Of a stretch of DNA of 64,000 nt, positions 33,458 to 61,675 are shown piece by piece; within the stretch, counting starts at the first letter, position 1, and every line of letters begins with the position of its first letter. This stretch comes from Chondrilla cf. caribensis (taxonomy: Eukaryota; Porifera; Demospongiae; Chondrillida; Chondrillidae), in assembly GCA_964020155.1 (NCBI GenBank), contig OZ026564.1, forward strand, positions 3,142,223-3,206,222, written 5' to 3'. The notes below the pieces were generated by a model that was not told the origin of the DNA, did not search any database, and worked only from the letters and a program-made list of their open reading frames with translations. Made by a program: the position numbers and the translations under genes.

Positions 33458-35225
33458 TGACCATTATATTTAACAGTGGATGTAGCCGCAATCCCCTGTA
33501 GCTGGACCAGTTCCCCGCTGGCATTCAATGTCAGGTAAGTCCTGCCTGTCATGAAACCACTGAACTCGGGAGCCACCTCTGGTGACAGGAGCTACAGAAG
33601 GAACACCAAGTTAGATGGATGTACATACAATATTACGGACATATACATAGTACTTTATACAGATATACATACTAATGTAATTGCTGTACAATACGTATGT
33701 AAAGATACATACATAAAACCAGGTGTATACAGTACATGTACGTACGTATGCAGGTACATGGGTATGTACACACAATGATACATATGCATATTCTGAAATC
33801 ACACAATTTGACCAAACCACCAACTTCATTGATTGACTCCGCCTCCAATCCAATAAGACCTTCAAAGGACAGTTTCACTGTGTTCACATCAAGGCTGCCT
33901 GTGTACGACACTTTACCATATATGGCAATGTCTGGTTGCTTGGAAACAGACTCCAATTCTTCACGGATGTTCAGTATCAAACCGTAAATGTCCTCGACGA
34001 TCCAGTTGGAGGATGACAGGGATGAGTATACAGTGAGGTTATGGTAGGGGAATCCCCGGGGAAGACTGATGAGAACCGACGATTCCTCACCATCACACAA
34101 GTTGATGGCAACACAGAAAGGATCGTTTCCATTGGGATGGTGGGTCAAAGTGTCGTTGCCAATAGCAACACGAATGTCACCGTAATACACAAGTACAGCA
34201 TAGGTTGCAAGGTCTTTCAACTTAGTCTGGTAAAATCCACGACACTCCTCCATGGACAGAAGCTCCAAGGCATCCAACAGTTTGATGTTGTAGCTGAAAT
34301 CATTGTGATAACGACGATCGGTTGCCACGGCCTCCACTTTGATCCAGGAAGGAAGGAGGTCCTCCACATTGGTCAGGAATGTCTTTGCCAAGGACTCCTC
34401 GAACAGATAGGTGGCGGTGATGTCCGCAGATGGAGAGAAACAGGTACAGTTCCATTGGCTCTTCTGACACGGAGAAGTGGAGTTACTTGCACAAGACACA
34501 CACTCTTCTGCTCCCGTGTACAGGCTGAGGCCATAAGACAGTCCAAAGTCACCGCTGGGTTCCATGTTGACCGATCTGATGGACAAGGGGAGGTCAAGGT
34601 TACCCGTTTTCACAAATGACACACCTTGTAGGACACGACCGTTGATGGGCCAACTCTCCACTTTGTGTTGGCAAGTTGAAGTGAAGGTGACTTCAGTACC
34701 GCTGGGGCAGATGTGGATGGAAGCACTCTCATTGAAACAGCAGCTTGGTGGGATGATGTCATCTACATCAGGAAGATCACCGCCACTGAATACGACAATG
34801 TTAAGAGGAGAAGGACGACGGAATATGTGTGAATTTGTTCCTGAAATTTCAAAGTCGAGGGTGAACAGTTCGGAGATGGTTGGATGGAAGGTCACCTCCA
34901 CTTCTGTCACATTGCGAGTGAAGTTTAGTGTTTTGGGAGACACCTCAAGATCTGTGATCAGGTCTACTCTAAGATCATCGTCAGGAAATGCCGAGATGGT
35001 GATTTTGTGTGGGATCCCAACAAACAGGATGGGGAGGTTGGTGACTGAGATCACACCGATATCACAATAGTCACCAATGTACCCAGTACCACTACAGTCA
35101 CACACTGGTAGACGACCAGTTTCAACCTCAATTTCTGTACAAGGAGCGTTGTGTTTGCAAGGCGTGGGTAGGCAGGGCTCTCGTTCTACGTATGTGAGAA
35201 AAGGAAGAGTTGATAACAGGATAGA

Positions 35226-35303
<78 letters not shown>

Positions 35304-35332
35304 GCACATGTACACACACATGCGCGGCACAC

Positions 35333-35411
<79 letters not shown>

Positions 35412-36619
35412 TATACACACACACACACCTTGACAATAAGGTCTCTGTGTCCACTCCACCGTATTGTTAGCCTCTGATGTCAGGACACACTCCATAGTGG
35501 TAATGTTGGGGTAGGGGTTGAAATAGGCCGGAAGACATTCAATGGTGCAACTGGACTCGTAGCTATTGTCACAAGGTTGCTTCACGGCTGCATCGTGGAA
35601 CGCAGTCAATTCCTCACAACGCAAACGATCGCACATCACACTCTCTCCAGACCAGGTGTGGTCCCCCTGGCAAGTCCTCACTCTGCTCCCCACTACATAG
35701 AATCCAGGGTGACAGGTGAACGTGCACGAGGTGTCCGTCACTGGGGGTCCATCACACGACACACTACCGTACTCCGGGTCCATTAAGGTGGTATTGCATG
35801 GATCAGCTGGAGGTTGCAACAGGAGTTGGAATTATTATCACTGTCAACATGACCCAGAACTGATAACTAGTACACTCACCAACACAGTGAAGTTTGTCTT
35901 GTTGTAGAGTGTATCCAAGTTCACACGAGCATTGGTGAGATCCAATCAGATTGGTACAGATTTGTTGACATCCTCCATTGTTGTCAGAGCATTCATCGAT
36001 GTCTGTGAGGTGGACAGATACAATGCTAACCATGCCCACACACACACACAGTGTAGTGATATGAGAGGTGAGGTCTGTGTGTAGGCACTCATTGTGTGCA
36101 GTAGTCATTGTCAGAAGCACATGATGACCTTTGTGTTGGAGTGAGCTGTGTATATACCATGAGTGCCATATGTACAGTGATCTGTGTACATATGTAAGTC
36201 AGTCAAGTGACCCACAGTATGTGTACAGAGTCACCTGTGTACATAGTGATCTATGTATGTACAAAGTGACTTGTGTGTACAAAGTGTCCTGTGTACAGAG
36301 TGTCCTGTGTACAGAGTGTCCTGTGTACAGAGTGTCCTGTGTATACAGTGTCCTGTGTACAGAGTGTCCTGTGTACAAAGTGACCTGCATGTACACACGT
36401 CACTCACCAAGACAAGTATAGGTGTCACTACCAAGCTGATATCCTGAGTAACAACCACAAATGTAGTTTCCTTCGATATTCATGCAGTCCTGATTACAGT
36501 GAGATGTGCCTTCAATGCATTCATCGATATCTGAAGAAAGATATACATATTATTATACATACATTCATATGTATGTATATAGGTATCTTGACACCTATTG
36601 GTATCATGTACACACACAT

Positions 36620-36698
<79 letters not shown>

Positions 36699-39600
36699 CA
36701 CACGCACACACACACACGCACACACACACACACCACCACCACCACCATACCTTCACATGTATGCTCATCACTTCCCAGTCGGTATCCTTCCCTACATACA
36801 CACCTGTATGTACCAAAGTCATCCACACAGCGTTGGCTACAGTTGTGATCTGTAGCATTGCAGTGGTCAATACCTACATACACATAAATGTACGTACATA
36901 CAATACATAAGTATGTACATAATGAGATAGATAAGTGAGATACATACACACGGATATACGTACATGTGTACATACATACACATGTATGTACTGTACACAT
37001 ATGTATAATGTTATATACATAAATACTGTGTATGTACTTGCACATAAAATCTACTGACAAACTGACTATGTATGTATGTACAGTATGCACTGTGTTTTAT
37101 ACAGGACGAACAAACTATAGATATTTGACCTACATACAACCTACATACGTAGGTACATAGGTATGTAGGTATGTAGGTAGGTAGGTACATAGGTAGGTAG
37201 GTAGGTAGGTAGGTATATAGGTAAGTAGGTAGTTAGGTACGTAGGTAGGTGCATAGGTGTGTAGGTGTGCAGGTAGGTTGGTAAGTAGGTAGATAGGTAG
37301 GTAGGTGTATAGGTGCATAGGTGTGTAGGTGTGTAGGTAGGTAGGTAGGTGTGTAGGTGTGTAGGTAGGTAGGTAGGTAGGTAGGTGGGTAGGTAGGTAG
37401 GTAGGTGGGTAGGTAGGTACGTAGGTGCGTAGGTGTGTAAGTTTGTAGGTAGGTAGGTAGGTAAATAGGTAGGTATAGGTATGTTGGTAGGTAGGTAGGT
37501 AGGTGCCTAGGTGTGTAGGTGTGTAGGTAGGTTGGTAAGTACTTAGGTAGGTAGGTAGGTAGGTAGGTAGGTGGAGTATCTGTATACATATGGATATATA
37601 GGTGGATGTGAATGATGACATACGTACATACATGATGTGGTACAAAGTAGACAGGAGATAGAGATGTTGTTTACATTTACAAAAGACTAATTTGTGTGAT
37701 TGGTAAGAATTACACAATGTAAAATTACATTTAAGTCTATATACGATATGCATGTATGTAGATATGTACATACGTATGTACATACATACATCATCAATAC
37801 ATTAGCATGTGGTACTATCGTATGTAACTGAATTCATGGTTATCCCATGGAGAGAAAGGAATTCATCATTTGGTTGCAAGACCACTCCCAACCCAAATAT
37901 AGACATGAGCTGATTCATGGAGATAACTCACTTTCACAGGTTCTTCCATCAGAGAGGAGCACATACTCCGTGATGTTGCATTCACAGTGGTAGCTTCCTG
38001 GATCATTCACACAACGTTGTGTACAGTTGTCCGAACCTTCCTCGCACTCATCAAGGTCTGCATACATATGTTCGTATGTGAATACATACAGTAAATGATA
38101 AACCACTCATATGTATGTATGTATACAATGTATGTATCAAATTGTGTGTTTTGAAGAATACAGAACATATATTATGTATGCATTTATGTGGTTGTGTATA
38201 CAACAATAATTATTGTAAGAATTATATACGTATCTACTTGTGTGTGTATTGAATAGGGACATTCTCACCATTGCAAGTGTGCTGGTCCTCCTGAAGACGA
38301 TAGCCATCATCACATGTACAGATGTACAATCCGTTAGTGTTCGTACATGTGTGACCACAACTCTGTATATTGGGGTCAGTGCCTGCCTCTGAACACTCGT
38401 CAATGTCTGTTGAATTGAATAAGTACAAGCAGTGGGACGCATCAACTATATCCTTGTACAAGCATACATACAAGTGAGTATATACATAGAATGTGTGTAT
38501 GTGTATATGTACGTACCTACGTACATTTATTGTATATTATATGTATGCATGTACGTATATATGTACTTATAGCATATGTACAGTATGTCTATACAGACTG
38601 CATATTTGTATTAGTACATGTACATACGTACTACAACATACATCGTATGTATGTATGTATTTATTATAATATATGTATGTACGTATGTACGCATGTACAT
38701 ACAATTACCATCATTACAATTACACATGCATACATACATGTATATACATGTACACATTCACCACTACGGGTACACACCCTCACCATCACCACAGGTACAT
38801 ACGTACACACACTCACCATCATTACAGGTGCATATGTACACACCCTCAACATCACTATAGGTACACACCCTCACCATCACTACAAGCAGATGCACTCACC
38901 AATACAAGATGTCTGGTCAGTATTCAATCTGTACCCAGCGTGACAACGACACGCCCGGGTCATGGGACCAGCAGAGAGGACCCTCTCCGTGACATTCAAC
39001 AGTTTATCGTTGACATCGTAGATGAGCGATTCAGTATGGTTGAGGTAGATGAAGTTGCTGTTAACGAGAAACCCATTCATCCCATGAATCATATCTAAGT
39101 CGTAACTGCTAAGGAGGATGTCAACAGAAGTTGTGTATTCTACAGTATAGTCCCCTTTCCACAGTTTGTATGAGTCTCCTCGTTCATTGAGTAGAATTGC
39201 TTGGTTTAGACGAAGCGTTTTGGTGTACACCGGCTGACTGAAGTTGAGTTGAAGAAGACCAGTCTCGCAGTTGAAAGAGAACGCCTCCAGCACCGTAGGA
39301 ACTGGTGGAGCGGCCCCAATGTATCTTTCAGCTTGTAAGGCTCCGTTGCAAGGAACCTCTTCCGCATTATTCCCGTACAGGTCACTCACCACACCAGTAC
39401 TGATGCAGACATAGCTGGACGCAATGGATCCAGCCACTTGCAATTGTTCCATACTCTTCAAATCGTCATCTGTGAGGTAGATGTTTAAGAGCCACTCGGC
39501 TAGTTCATATCGGCTATCCGAAGACAGTGTTACACTTTGTGTATTGTTGTCTCCTTCGCTCTGCAGACTCACTTGAGTGACATCAACGGTGGAGATAAGG

Positions 39601-42078
39601 CTGTCGAATGTCAGTTGGATCCTCCCTTCATTCATGTCTGTTGTGAAAGCAAGCAGCTTCACCGGAGTTGTTTCTTCATGAATCTCATCCACTCGTACGG
39701 ACAGTGTCCCTCCTTCTTCGCAAAACGATTCTGTGAGGGCCCACAAATCTGCCTCCGAATCAGTGATATTCGCTTGGAGCACAAACTCCCTAGTTAGATT
39801 GTGAGTCAGATAGCACACGACATCACTGCTGTAGCCAGAACAGTACTCAGAGGCCATGGTGTACATGTGACTAGCAAGGGCAGGCTCCCGGTTGAACACC
39901 ACAACATTGTCCCCCGGGTAGAGGTCAGGGGCCTGACAAGGGAAGGTTATCCTGAGGGCCTCTGTGTGCATGTCGTATACGAAGTTGTAGTCGACCGAGA
40001 CCGCCAAAGCTTCTTCCCCGATGCTCCAGTACAGGGGAATGTCTTCATCAGGGTGTGCTCTGTTGCCGGAGTAGTCCTGGATGATGCTGTCATACATGTC
40101 AATGTAAGTGTCGACAATACTTTCTCTGGGAATCTTGTGTATAATGGCATTGACTAAACTAACAGCCTCCATCACCAAAACTGTAGAATAGTTGAAGACG
40201 TTGACACCAATGTTGCCTGTATCAGCGGCAACGTTGACATCCATGGTGAAGTTGTGTACAGAAGGGTTGTAGATGACAAGATTCCCATCAGAGATGTTGA
40301 GGGTATCCGGATCTACACTTTCACTGAACTGAAGGTAGATTGTCTTGTCATTGAAGTTAAAACCAAAGGCAACTAGTCTCGGTGGAGTCACATCAGGAGT
40401 GAACTGAGCAGCTCTTGTTGGGGAAGAGGATTTCGGGACCCTCACCGCATATCCACCCAGGTCCGTGACGAGGGTATCATTGAAGACAACATAGCAGTTA
40501 GATACGTCTGTACACAAGTCCTTGTTGGCCTTAATGGCATTCTGGTCATCCTCTGAAAGAGACACCACAATGAGAGGACCGTCACTGCACCTGAGGAAGC
40601 TATAGCAGCCTGTTCCCAGGACGGCATGCCCAGTTGTGATTGAACCGGTTGCAGTGGAGAGAAACGTCATGGCCGAGCCATCGATACTGTCCACACTGAC
40701 GTTCTTGTTGAATCCAAGAGTGAGAAGCCCGCGATCGAGGTCCAATTCAAACGTCTCGAAGTACAGTGGATCTGTGAAGGAGTACAATGATGAGCATGAT
40801 AAATTAGTGGCGTAAATTATTATTTTGCGTGGTGACCTTCAAAGATACTGCCAGTGCAATACATATATCTGATATTGCATCGTTTACTGATACAAATCAA
40901 ATAAGCCCCTATGCAGCATATTTTTTTAAGTAGCTGTGTGTGTGTGTGTAGATCCCAAAACTGTTTGCATTCCCACGCAATGTCAAATGAACAAAACTAT
41001 GTTGAACCACAGTTATCACATTACGTACGTCTATCAACAATATTCTTCAGTTGAACAGGAATGAAGTGTCATCAGTTCAGCCCTATTGCAATTTTGTTTG
41101 TTTACATTTACAATGATTGAGCCAATTATCACCAATTTAAGATGGTAATCCACATCCACATTGAGATGTCACTGTACATACGAACATACAGTACATATGC
41201 ATGTGTATAAATACATGTATTATGCATACACGTGTGTACATAAATGCATATGTGCATTTCATACAGACTGTAACTAACTCCCACAATATGTAAGCCTCCC
41301 TTACATACAGTACATACATGGGTTGAAATTGCTGACACGCTTCACCCCTGGCAGTGTGGGTCCATTGTTGCTGTCTCTGATGAGATCATGTGTGTACCCG
41401 ATGTAACAAGAGTTCTCGTTCAGGCACAGACCCGGGATGTCTATCATTGTCTGGACATCAGTCTCGGACAAGGTCACGACCACAGTGGTCTCGTTCACCA
41501 CAGAGAACGACGTAGCATTTGCGGGGGTATAGGATACAGAGGCGACCTCTTCGTGGTCCAGAAATCTGAGATACTGCAGATTCAGTGGCAGCTCCACTGA
41601 GGCAGTGAAGTGCAGAGTGAACGAACCAAGTTCCAGGTCCAAATCAAATTCCCCCACCTCCACATAGCCTATTAGAATGAAACAAGAGCGAAATTATGAT
41701 CACTATTGGGAAAACATCATTACTATTGATGTAGCTTATGCAATATTGAATTTTGTAGCATAGAGCGAATAACTTAGAATTGATAAACCTGAGGCTCTTA
41801 TAACACTGAGCTATTGTACAAATTCATACGTTTGTGTTTCCTCAATCGAAGAAGTGATTAAATATTTGAAGACATTTTGTTGTTCACAGTTCAACATTAG
41901 CAATCCACACCTATTTTAGGTCAATTCATTCTACTCAAACTGTTAACTATTTACAGCTCTCCCATATTATAGAGAGAAAATAAATGGCTTGCTTGATTCC
42001 TTATTCTCTCCTACCTTCTGCGAAGTAACAAGCTCCCCAAAAGAAGAAAAGAAAACTCGAAACCCTCCACCGCTCCAT
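27361..42078 (-). CDS. Giant EGF/Sushi/Ig single-pass receptor, inverted-pair gene 1 (3227 aa)
   Basis: Exons (coding order): 42015-42078, 41318-41668, 38900-40771, 38269-38406, 37932-38057, 36751-36873, 36408-36530, 35880-36002, 35429-35806, 33825-35185, 33462-33591, 29589-33170, 29101-29414, 28630-28693, 27361-28295. They sum to 3228 codons in one open frame. Residues 1-21 are a signal peptide. 22-762 hold about six beta-sandwich repeats (FxLDxxxxxLTLxF pattern). 763-973 are five phase-1 EGF modules (DIDEC type). 974-1099 are Sushi-like. 1100-1596 are an EGF plus beta-rich region. 1597-2790 are a long helical Cys-containing region, two Ig domains and a furin-like RRKR. 2791-2895 are GCC2/GCC3-like cysteine repeats. 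The membrane helix spans exons 14-15, and the tail is acidic with NPVY and NPEF. Family unnamed; surface adhesion or recognition role inferred. Confidence 0.85.
28295..28693 (-). other. Gene 1 membrane-helix exon and junction to the tail exon
   Basis: Exon 14 (28630-28693, 21 codons plus one base) encodes TDPP then a hydrophobic run that continues into the first residues of exon 15 ([12 protein letters not shown]) and stops at FRRKRRK. Splitting the transmembrane helix across two exons is shared with gene 2 and helps to fix both gene models. The intron between them carries imperfect ACAGTACAT repeats (28500-28620). Confidence 0.75.
29515..29582. repeat. (AC)n in intron 12 of gene 1
   Basis: Nearly pure CA dinucleotide with a few CG interruptions, filling much of the 174-bp intron. 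Gene 2 has (GT)n in the same intron (55150-55264). Confidence 0.9.
30936..31272 (-). other. Diversified 112-residue island of gene 1
   Basis: Inside exon 12, between a Ser-rich HSSSS tract and the KQYVF motif. The 112 residues align without gaps to gene 2 at 53416-53751 but only about 45 match, while both sides of the island are more than about 95% identical. A Tyr-Cys-Lys, several Trp residues and an N-glycosylation site (NAS) are kept. It is predicted helical by its heptad-like hydrophobic spacing. Confidence 0.7.
33310..33453. repeat. (AC)n in intron 11 of gene 1
   Basis: About 140 bp of CA/CG dinucleotides immediately inside the donor (AATG|GTCAGTCTGTG on the coding strand). Mirrored in gene 2 at 51262-51370. 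Confidence 0.9.
35229..35430. repeat. (AC)n filling intron 9 of gene 1
   Basis: On the coding strand the intron starts CAAG|GTGTGTGTG, so the 5' splice site is the first repeat unit. The repeat takes up most of the 243-bp intron. Confidence 0.9.
36170..36400. repeat. Minisatellite in intron 7 of gene 1
   Basis: Tandem units of about 17 bp (GTGTCCTGTGTACAGA) at 36285-36390, with diverged relatives to the left. Gene 2 has a different minisatellite in the corresponding intron region (48255-48500). Confidence 0.75.
36610..36747. repeat. (AC)n(CCA)n in intron 6 of gene 1
   Basis: CA dinucleotide tract ending in CCACCACCACC next to the exon 6 donor. The same GGTGGTGGT then GT tract follows exon 6 of gene 2 at 47796. 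Confidence 0.9.
37130..37575. repeat. (GTAG)n satellite in intron 5 of gene 1
   Basis: About 445 bp of GTAG tetramers mixed with GTGT-containing variants. Open in several frames on the minus strand, but with the composition of simple repeat only. Absent from intron 5 of gene 2, which carries other insertions. Confidence 0.9.
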
Positions 42079-42273
42079 GTTTGCTGACAGTGGAGAGTGG
42101 TCAGTTCTGACAATTTCCCCGAAAGTCCGGGTGGGCGCGGTTACCATAGTGACCCCGGACTCACGCCCAGCTGGTTTGCATATGTAGATGAGCTATGAAT
42201 CTCTTTACACACCCACACAACTTGACCTGAGAGTGACCCAGAACGACTTGAGCTTCGAAGACGTACGGTCGTC
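42079..42273. promoter_or_regulatory. 195-bp bidirectional promoter/5' region of the receptor pair
   Basis: The only sequence between the two divergent start codons. It contains GTTACCATAGTGAC (42140-42153), 5 of 6 in its weaker half for an RFX X-box. This is enclosed by an inverted repeat AGTCCGGG / CCCGGACT with GGGCG and CGCCC boxes. An octamer-like ATGCAAAC lies on the minus strand near 42173-42182. No TATA box is obvious. It is GC-richer than the surroundings and must include both 5' UTRs unless non-coding exons lie elsewhere. Confidence 0.6.
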
Positions 42274-57970
<15,697 letters not shown>

Positions 57971-58257
57971 TGAAAACTGTGGATGTCAATGATTGAAGAA
58001 AACCTTAACTGTGAATGCATACATGTAGAATTTGAATTGTATAAAAGTACACATTAATAGGTTATAGACATGCTAATCGTGTGCTACATCTAGTTACTTA
58101 GATATCGTATAAGCTGGCTCTTCTACAATAATAATGATGACAAGAATACGTATATTATGCATCTTATACACTAATATGCATGGATGGATTAGTAACTATA
58201 AGAGCTAGTGCACGTGACCGTCAGTCTGGTCGACCTCATGACGTAGAGTTCAACAAA

Positions 58258-58566
58258 ATGGCGTCGATGAGAAGCTTGTGGAGTTTAAGGCAACTTGGTA
58301 ACAGAAGCCAGGCGTTGGTTCCCAGAAGGAGTGTTCATGTGGAAAATGCTCCTGGAAATGTAAGTAGTGTGACATGCGCTGTCAATTAGTGGTTCCTGTA
58401 GTAGTAACTTCAACTTTCAATCCTACATCTTCGTTGTTTCTAGAATATGCCTTTTCAGACAGAAAATAAAGTCCGTCTTCTGGTGAACATGCTGATCTTT
58501 TTCGGAACAGGCTTTTCTTTGCCGTTCATTATGGTCAAATTCCAATTGGCGAAGAAGCAGTCTTAG
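58258..58566 (+). CDS. COX7C: Cytochrome c oxidase subunit 7C
   Basis: Exon 1 58258-58359 and exon 2 58444-58566 (GTAAGT donor, TTCTAG acceptor, phase 0) give 74 residues. The N-terminus is a basic amphipathic mitochondrial presequence (about 1-29). The mature part has the family signature PGNNMPFQTENK, then one membrane helix with an FFGTGFSLPF core, ending FQLAKKQS. This aligns along its length with animal COX7C. It is a small structural subunit of complex IV in the inner mitochondrial membrane. The start is the ATG in AAAATGGCG, a TISU/YY1-like context; an upstream in-frame ATG at 58180 is less likely. It lies 288 bp after receptor gene 2 and is convergent with the gene at 59477-61675. Confidence 0.9.
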
Positions 58567-59476
58567 ACGTAGAACAGTCCTCCTTGAGAACTGAACTAAG
58601 CTATTATGTACGTAACACATCTGTAATGATGCGAGTATCTTGTTGTTTAGTTGTTGTATAATCCAAAATGATCCATGAAATAGTACAAAATTGCCCGTTT
58701 GGAATGCCGACCCTAAGTTTCACATTGTTACAGAGTTGAATAAGAATGGATTACTGTATTTACGTTTAGCTCTTATTGACATGACACACATAATCTAGCT
58801 TATAATAATGTAGCTACATCTCTAAGGTGTACATGAAGCCCTTGGGCCTCAGGTAAGCAGTGATGATATATATTCTGCATGTAAACACATATGCGAATGG
58901 GCTCATAAGTGCATACGAATCTGAATACTGCACATTAGCTTGTGTAAAACATGTACTATTATGTGAATGTTTAGTAATTCAGGTACACTGTGTGTGTTGT
59001 AGGATCTATTACCTAATATTCTTATTCTCATCAAATTGTGGATAAAAGTCATGAAACTGGGGTGTTCACTGTAAACTAAACATAACATCTTGACGTTAAC
59101 TTCAATGTACTTCGCTGGTTTGCTAAAACCTCGAGTAGAGAACACACAGGCAGTTTCCGCAGTGTGTCTGTATATGAGCCACTTCGGGATGTATTATCTG
59201 TATATTATGTGTTTGTAGGTACTGATACCATACACAGGTGTATTATTAACTTCATCAGTTTGATAGGAAATTGTATGACTTTAAAATTACTTCTTACAAT
59301 AACCAGCTGGTAATCCATTATTGATAGACTTTGTACAATTCAGAATGATAAAGTGAATATGGGAATAATATATTTGTAATTGGGTTGTATTCAAAGTAAT
59401 GGGGATATGAAGACCAGTAAAATGCTTTGGGTGTACTATCTACAGATATATACATTATTATATCTTGTTGTAATTG
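58567..59476. other. Intergenic spacer, nothing recognised
   Basis: AT-rich, with no supported coding, RNA or repeat feature. It should contain the 3' ends of COX7C and of the convergent minus-strand gene. Confidence 0.6.
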
Positions 59477-61394
59477 TCAAACTTCACACAAAACATCAAC
59501 TTCCACATCTGCTCCAAAGTATAATTCCCTTCGACAACTTCTCCTTGTGGTCGTGTGGTTATTCTTCAGCAGGACTTTATAATTAGGTTGAATGAGGTCG
59601 TCCTCGCTGAGTGTGATGAGTATGCAAGTTGTTGGGGCTGCCTGTGTTGCACTGGGATTGTCGTGGGTGGTATTGACAAGGGTGCGCTTTCCAGGGGGTC
59701 TCATGTTCGCTGACAACGTCAACATTCCCAGTCCCTCCACTGTACTGTCATTGTTGCAGAAATACGAGTAAGGGTCATAGACCAGAGGGGGCTGCTTACG
59801 TTTCTTTCGTCCTTTGTTTTTCACGCTTCCACACTTCAGATTTCCAGACTTGATTTCAGTTTGGTGTTGGTTACGATTCGATTTCTGTGGTTGCTTAACT
59901 GTACGTGTGGAAATCCTCCTTTTATTAACGGGCAAGGTTGATTTATCAGCGTGTGTGACTGCAGAGACTAAACTCTTCCTCTTTCTCTTTGATTCGGGGA
60001 GGGGAGGTTGTGCCAGGCTTGCAGTGGGTTTGGTTGTCACTGCAGTCTCAACCTCACACGATGAAACTGGCTCGAATTCACATTTGGATATTGGACTTAA
60101 GTTCCAATCTACTAGTTTTCCAATGCAGGTTCCAAGTACAGGTGTACTGGACCTAGGGGTGCAATGCTTGGGTGTGCTACTGAACTTAGGTGTACTAGCA
60201 TCAGGTGGAGTATTCGATTCTGTTTTCTGGCCTTCATTGCATATTATTAGTGGTATGTTCCCAGCTTCCGTCTGCATGGATGTACTACAGTCCATAACGG
60301 TAGAGGGAGTAGTACCTGTAGCCTCAATGTGGACTGCGGGTAACCTACCTACCTCGGTAGATTTAGCTTTCAGTGATGTCCCCATTGCAATGTTAGGCAT
60401 CTGGGTATATGATCCATGGGATGAAGTAGAAGATGTACCTTTATGTTTCCTGACTGCCATCCGACTGTTACGTTTCTTAGGCAGTGCATTATCATTGGAT
60501 GATTCTATTTGAATGCTTGTCGAAAGAGTTTTACTGTCATTGGAAACTTTATGAGATTTTTGAGTGGAGTCAGTTTTGTTATGTCCTGTGGTTATATCTG
60601 GTTTGTTACATATGGTTTGCTCGCTAGAGCACCGGCTGTGCTTTCTTAGTGTGCAATGCTGCGATGGCCACTCGTCGGGATCCTCCAGTGATTGTGGATC
60701 CACGCACAGTATGGGAAACATGTCTTTTCCAGTGGGATCCTGGGTGTCAATGATAGCAGTACGCAGAACTTCATCAGACTCGTCTTTGTCACTACTAACG
60801 TCAACTCGAGAAGCAGTACTGTCTGGCTTGCACAATGATGTAACCATACTCTCTTGTGCACCTGATGTATTATCACATAGGGTCCTCTCAACACCTCGAA
60901 CTACTGTACTGTTATGTGTGGAGTTTGTGGATTTGTTGTTGCTACAATTTTCTTCACAATGTTGCCCACAATCGCTGCCTTTCTCGCATACATCCAACAG
61001 TGATAGCGGTTTGTTCTCTCCATGCGACGTGGACTTGACAGATTCATCAATAACTGTTGAACATTTTCGACTGCCAATGGAACAGCAGGTCAATTCCATC
61101 GATAATGTCTTTTGTACCGTTAGTGATCCAACAGCCATCTGAGGTAAGGTGTTTAGTGAGCCTGTTGTCTTATGCTGTGTCTCCTGGTTGGGTGGACTGT
61201 TATCAGCAATTAGGGTAGTGTAGACACTGTTAGCAAAATTCTCATCTCGTTGAGTATGCCTACGTTTGATCGAACTCGCTGCCTTATTTATGTTGACTAA
61301 GGGTTGTCTCCCATCACTTGAGGCTCTGCAAAGCATGAGGTATAGATAATTACATTCATATCAATATAATATAAATATGCATGTACACACGCGC

Positions 61395-61432
<38 letters not shown>

Positions 61433-61675
61433 ATGTACCACAAGAACTCACAAGACTTGATGGCCGGAATTCTTATATTTCGAGGATTCCGAGTTGGATG
61501 TGACAAGTGGAGTCAGTTCTTGCAAGTAGCTGGGGGTTTGAGGTGTTTGAACCTTACTCTCTTCTTGAGCGTCTGGAGTTACTAAGGTTGAGCTTTTCTC
61601 TATAATTTTTTTCGGGCATCGCTTGGAATAAGTTTTAACGATTTTGCTGTGCCTTCTCATAGTAGCGCCTCTCAA
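59477..61675 (-). CDS. 690-aa Ser/Thr-rich, probably nuclear protein (two exons)
   Basis: Exon 1 61452-61675 and exon 2 59477-61325 (GTGAGT donor, TTGCAG acceptor) join to 691 codons including stop. Not recognised by family. The protein is mostly low-complexity and polar. The N-terminus has KIVKTYSKR, close to the [KR][ST]YSR motif by which WAPL and Sororin bind PDS5. Basic clusters resembling nuclear localisation signals lie in the C-terminal third (KRKRKS, NKGRKKRKQPP). Repeated S/T-P sites occur around residues 380-410 (CTPRSSTPVL), as in CDK substrates. The C-terminus is a short mixed domain ending in an acidic strand. A cohesin or chromosome-related role is only a guess. Divergent from UQCRQ. 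A second Met at codon 6 is a possible start. Confidence 0.65.
61390..61430. repeat. Short (AC)n in the intron of the 690-aa gene
   Basis: About 36 bp of CA dinucleotides within the 126-bp intron. Confidence 0.9.

Noticed and set aside
33164..33576. Open frames of Cys-Val or Thr-His repeats on both strands (also near 29.5, 35.3, 36.6, 49.3, 51.3 and 55.2 kb)
   Set aside because: They are translations of (AC/GT)n microsatellites inside introns, with no conserved content.
37130..37783. 217-codon minus-strand frame rich in Tyr-Leu-Pro-Thr
   Set aside because: Translation of the (GTAG)n satellite in intron 5; the spliced receptor model skips it.
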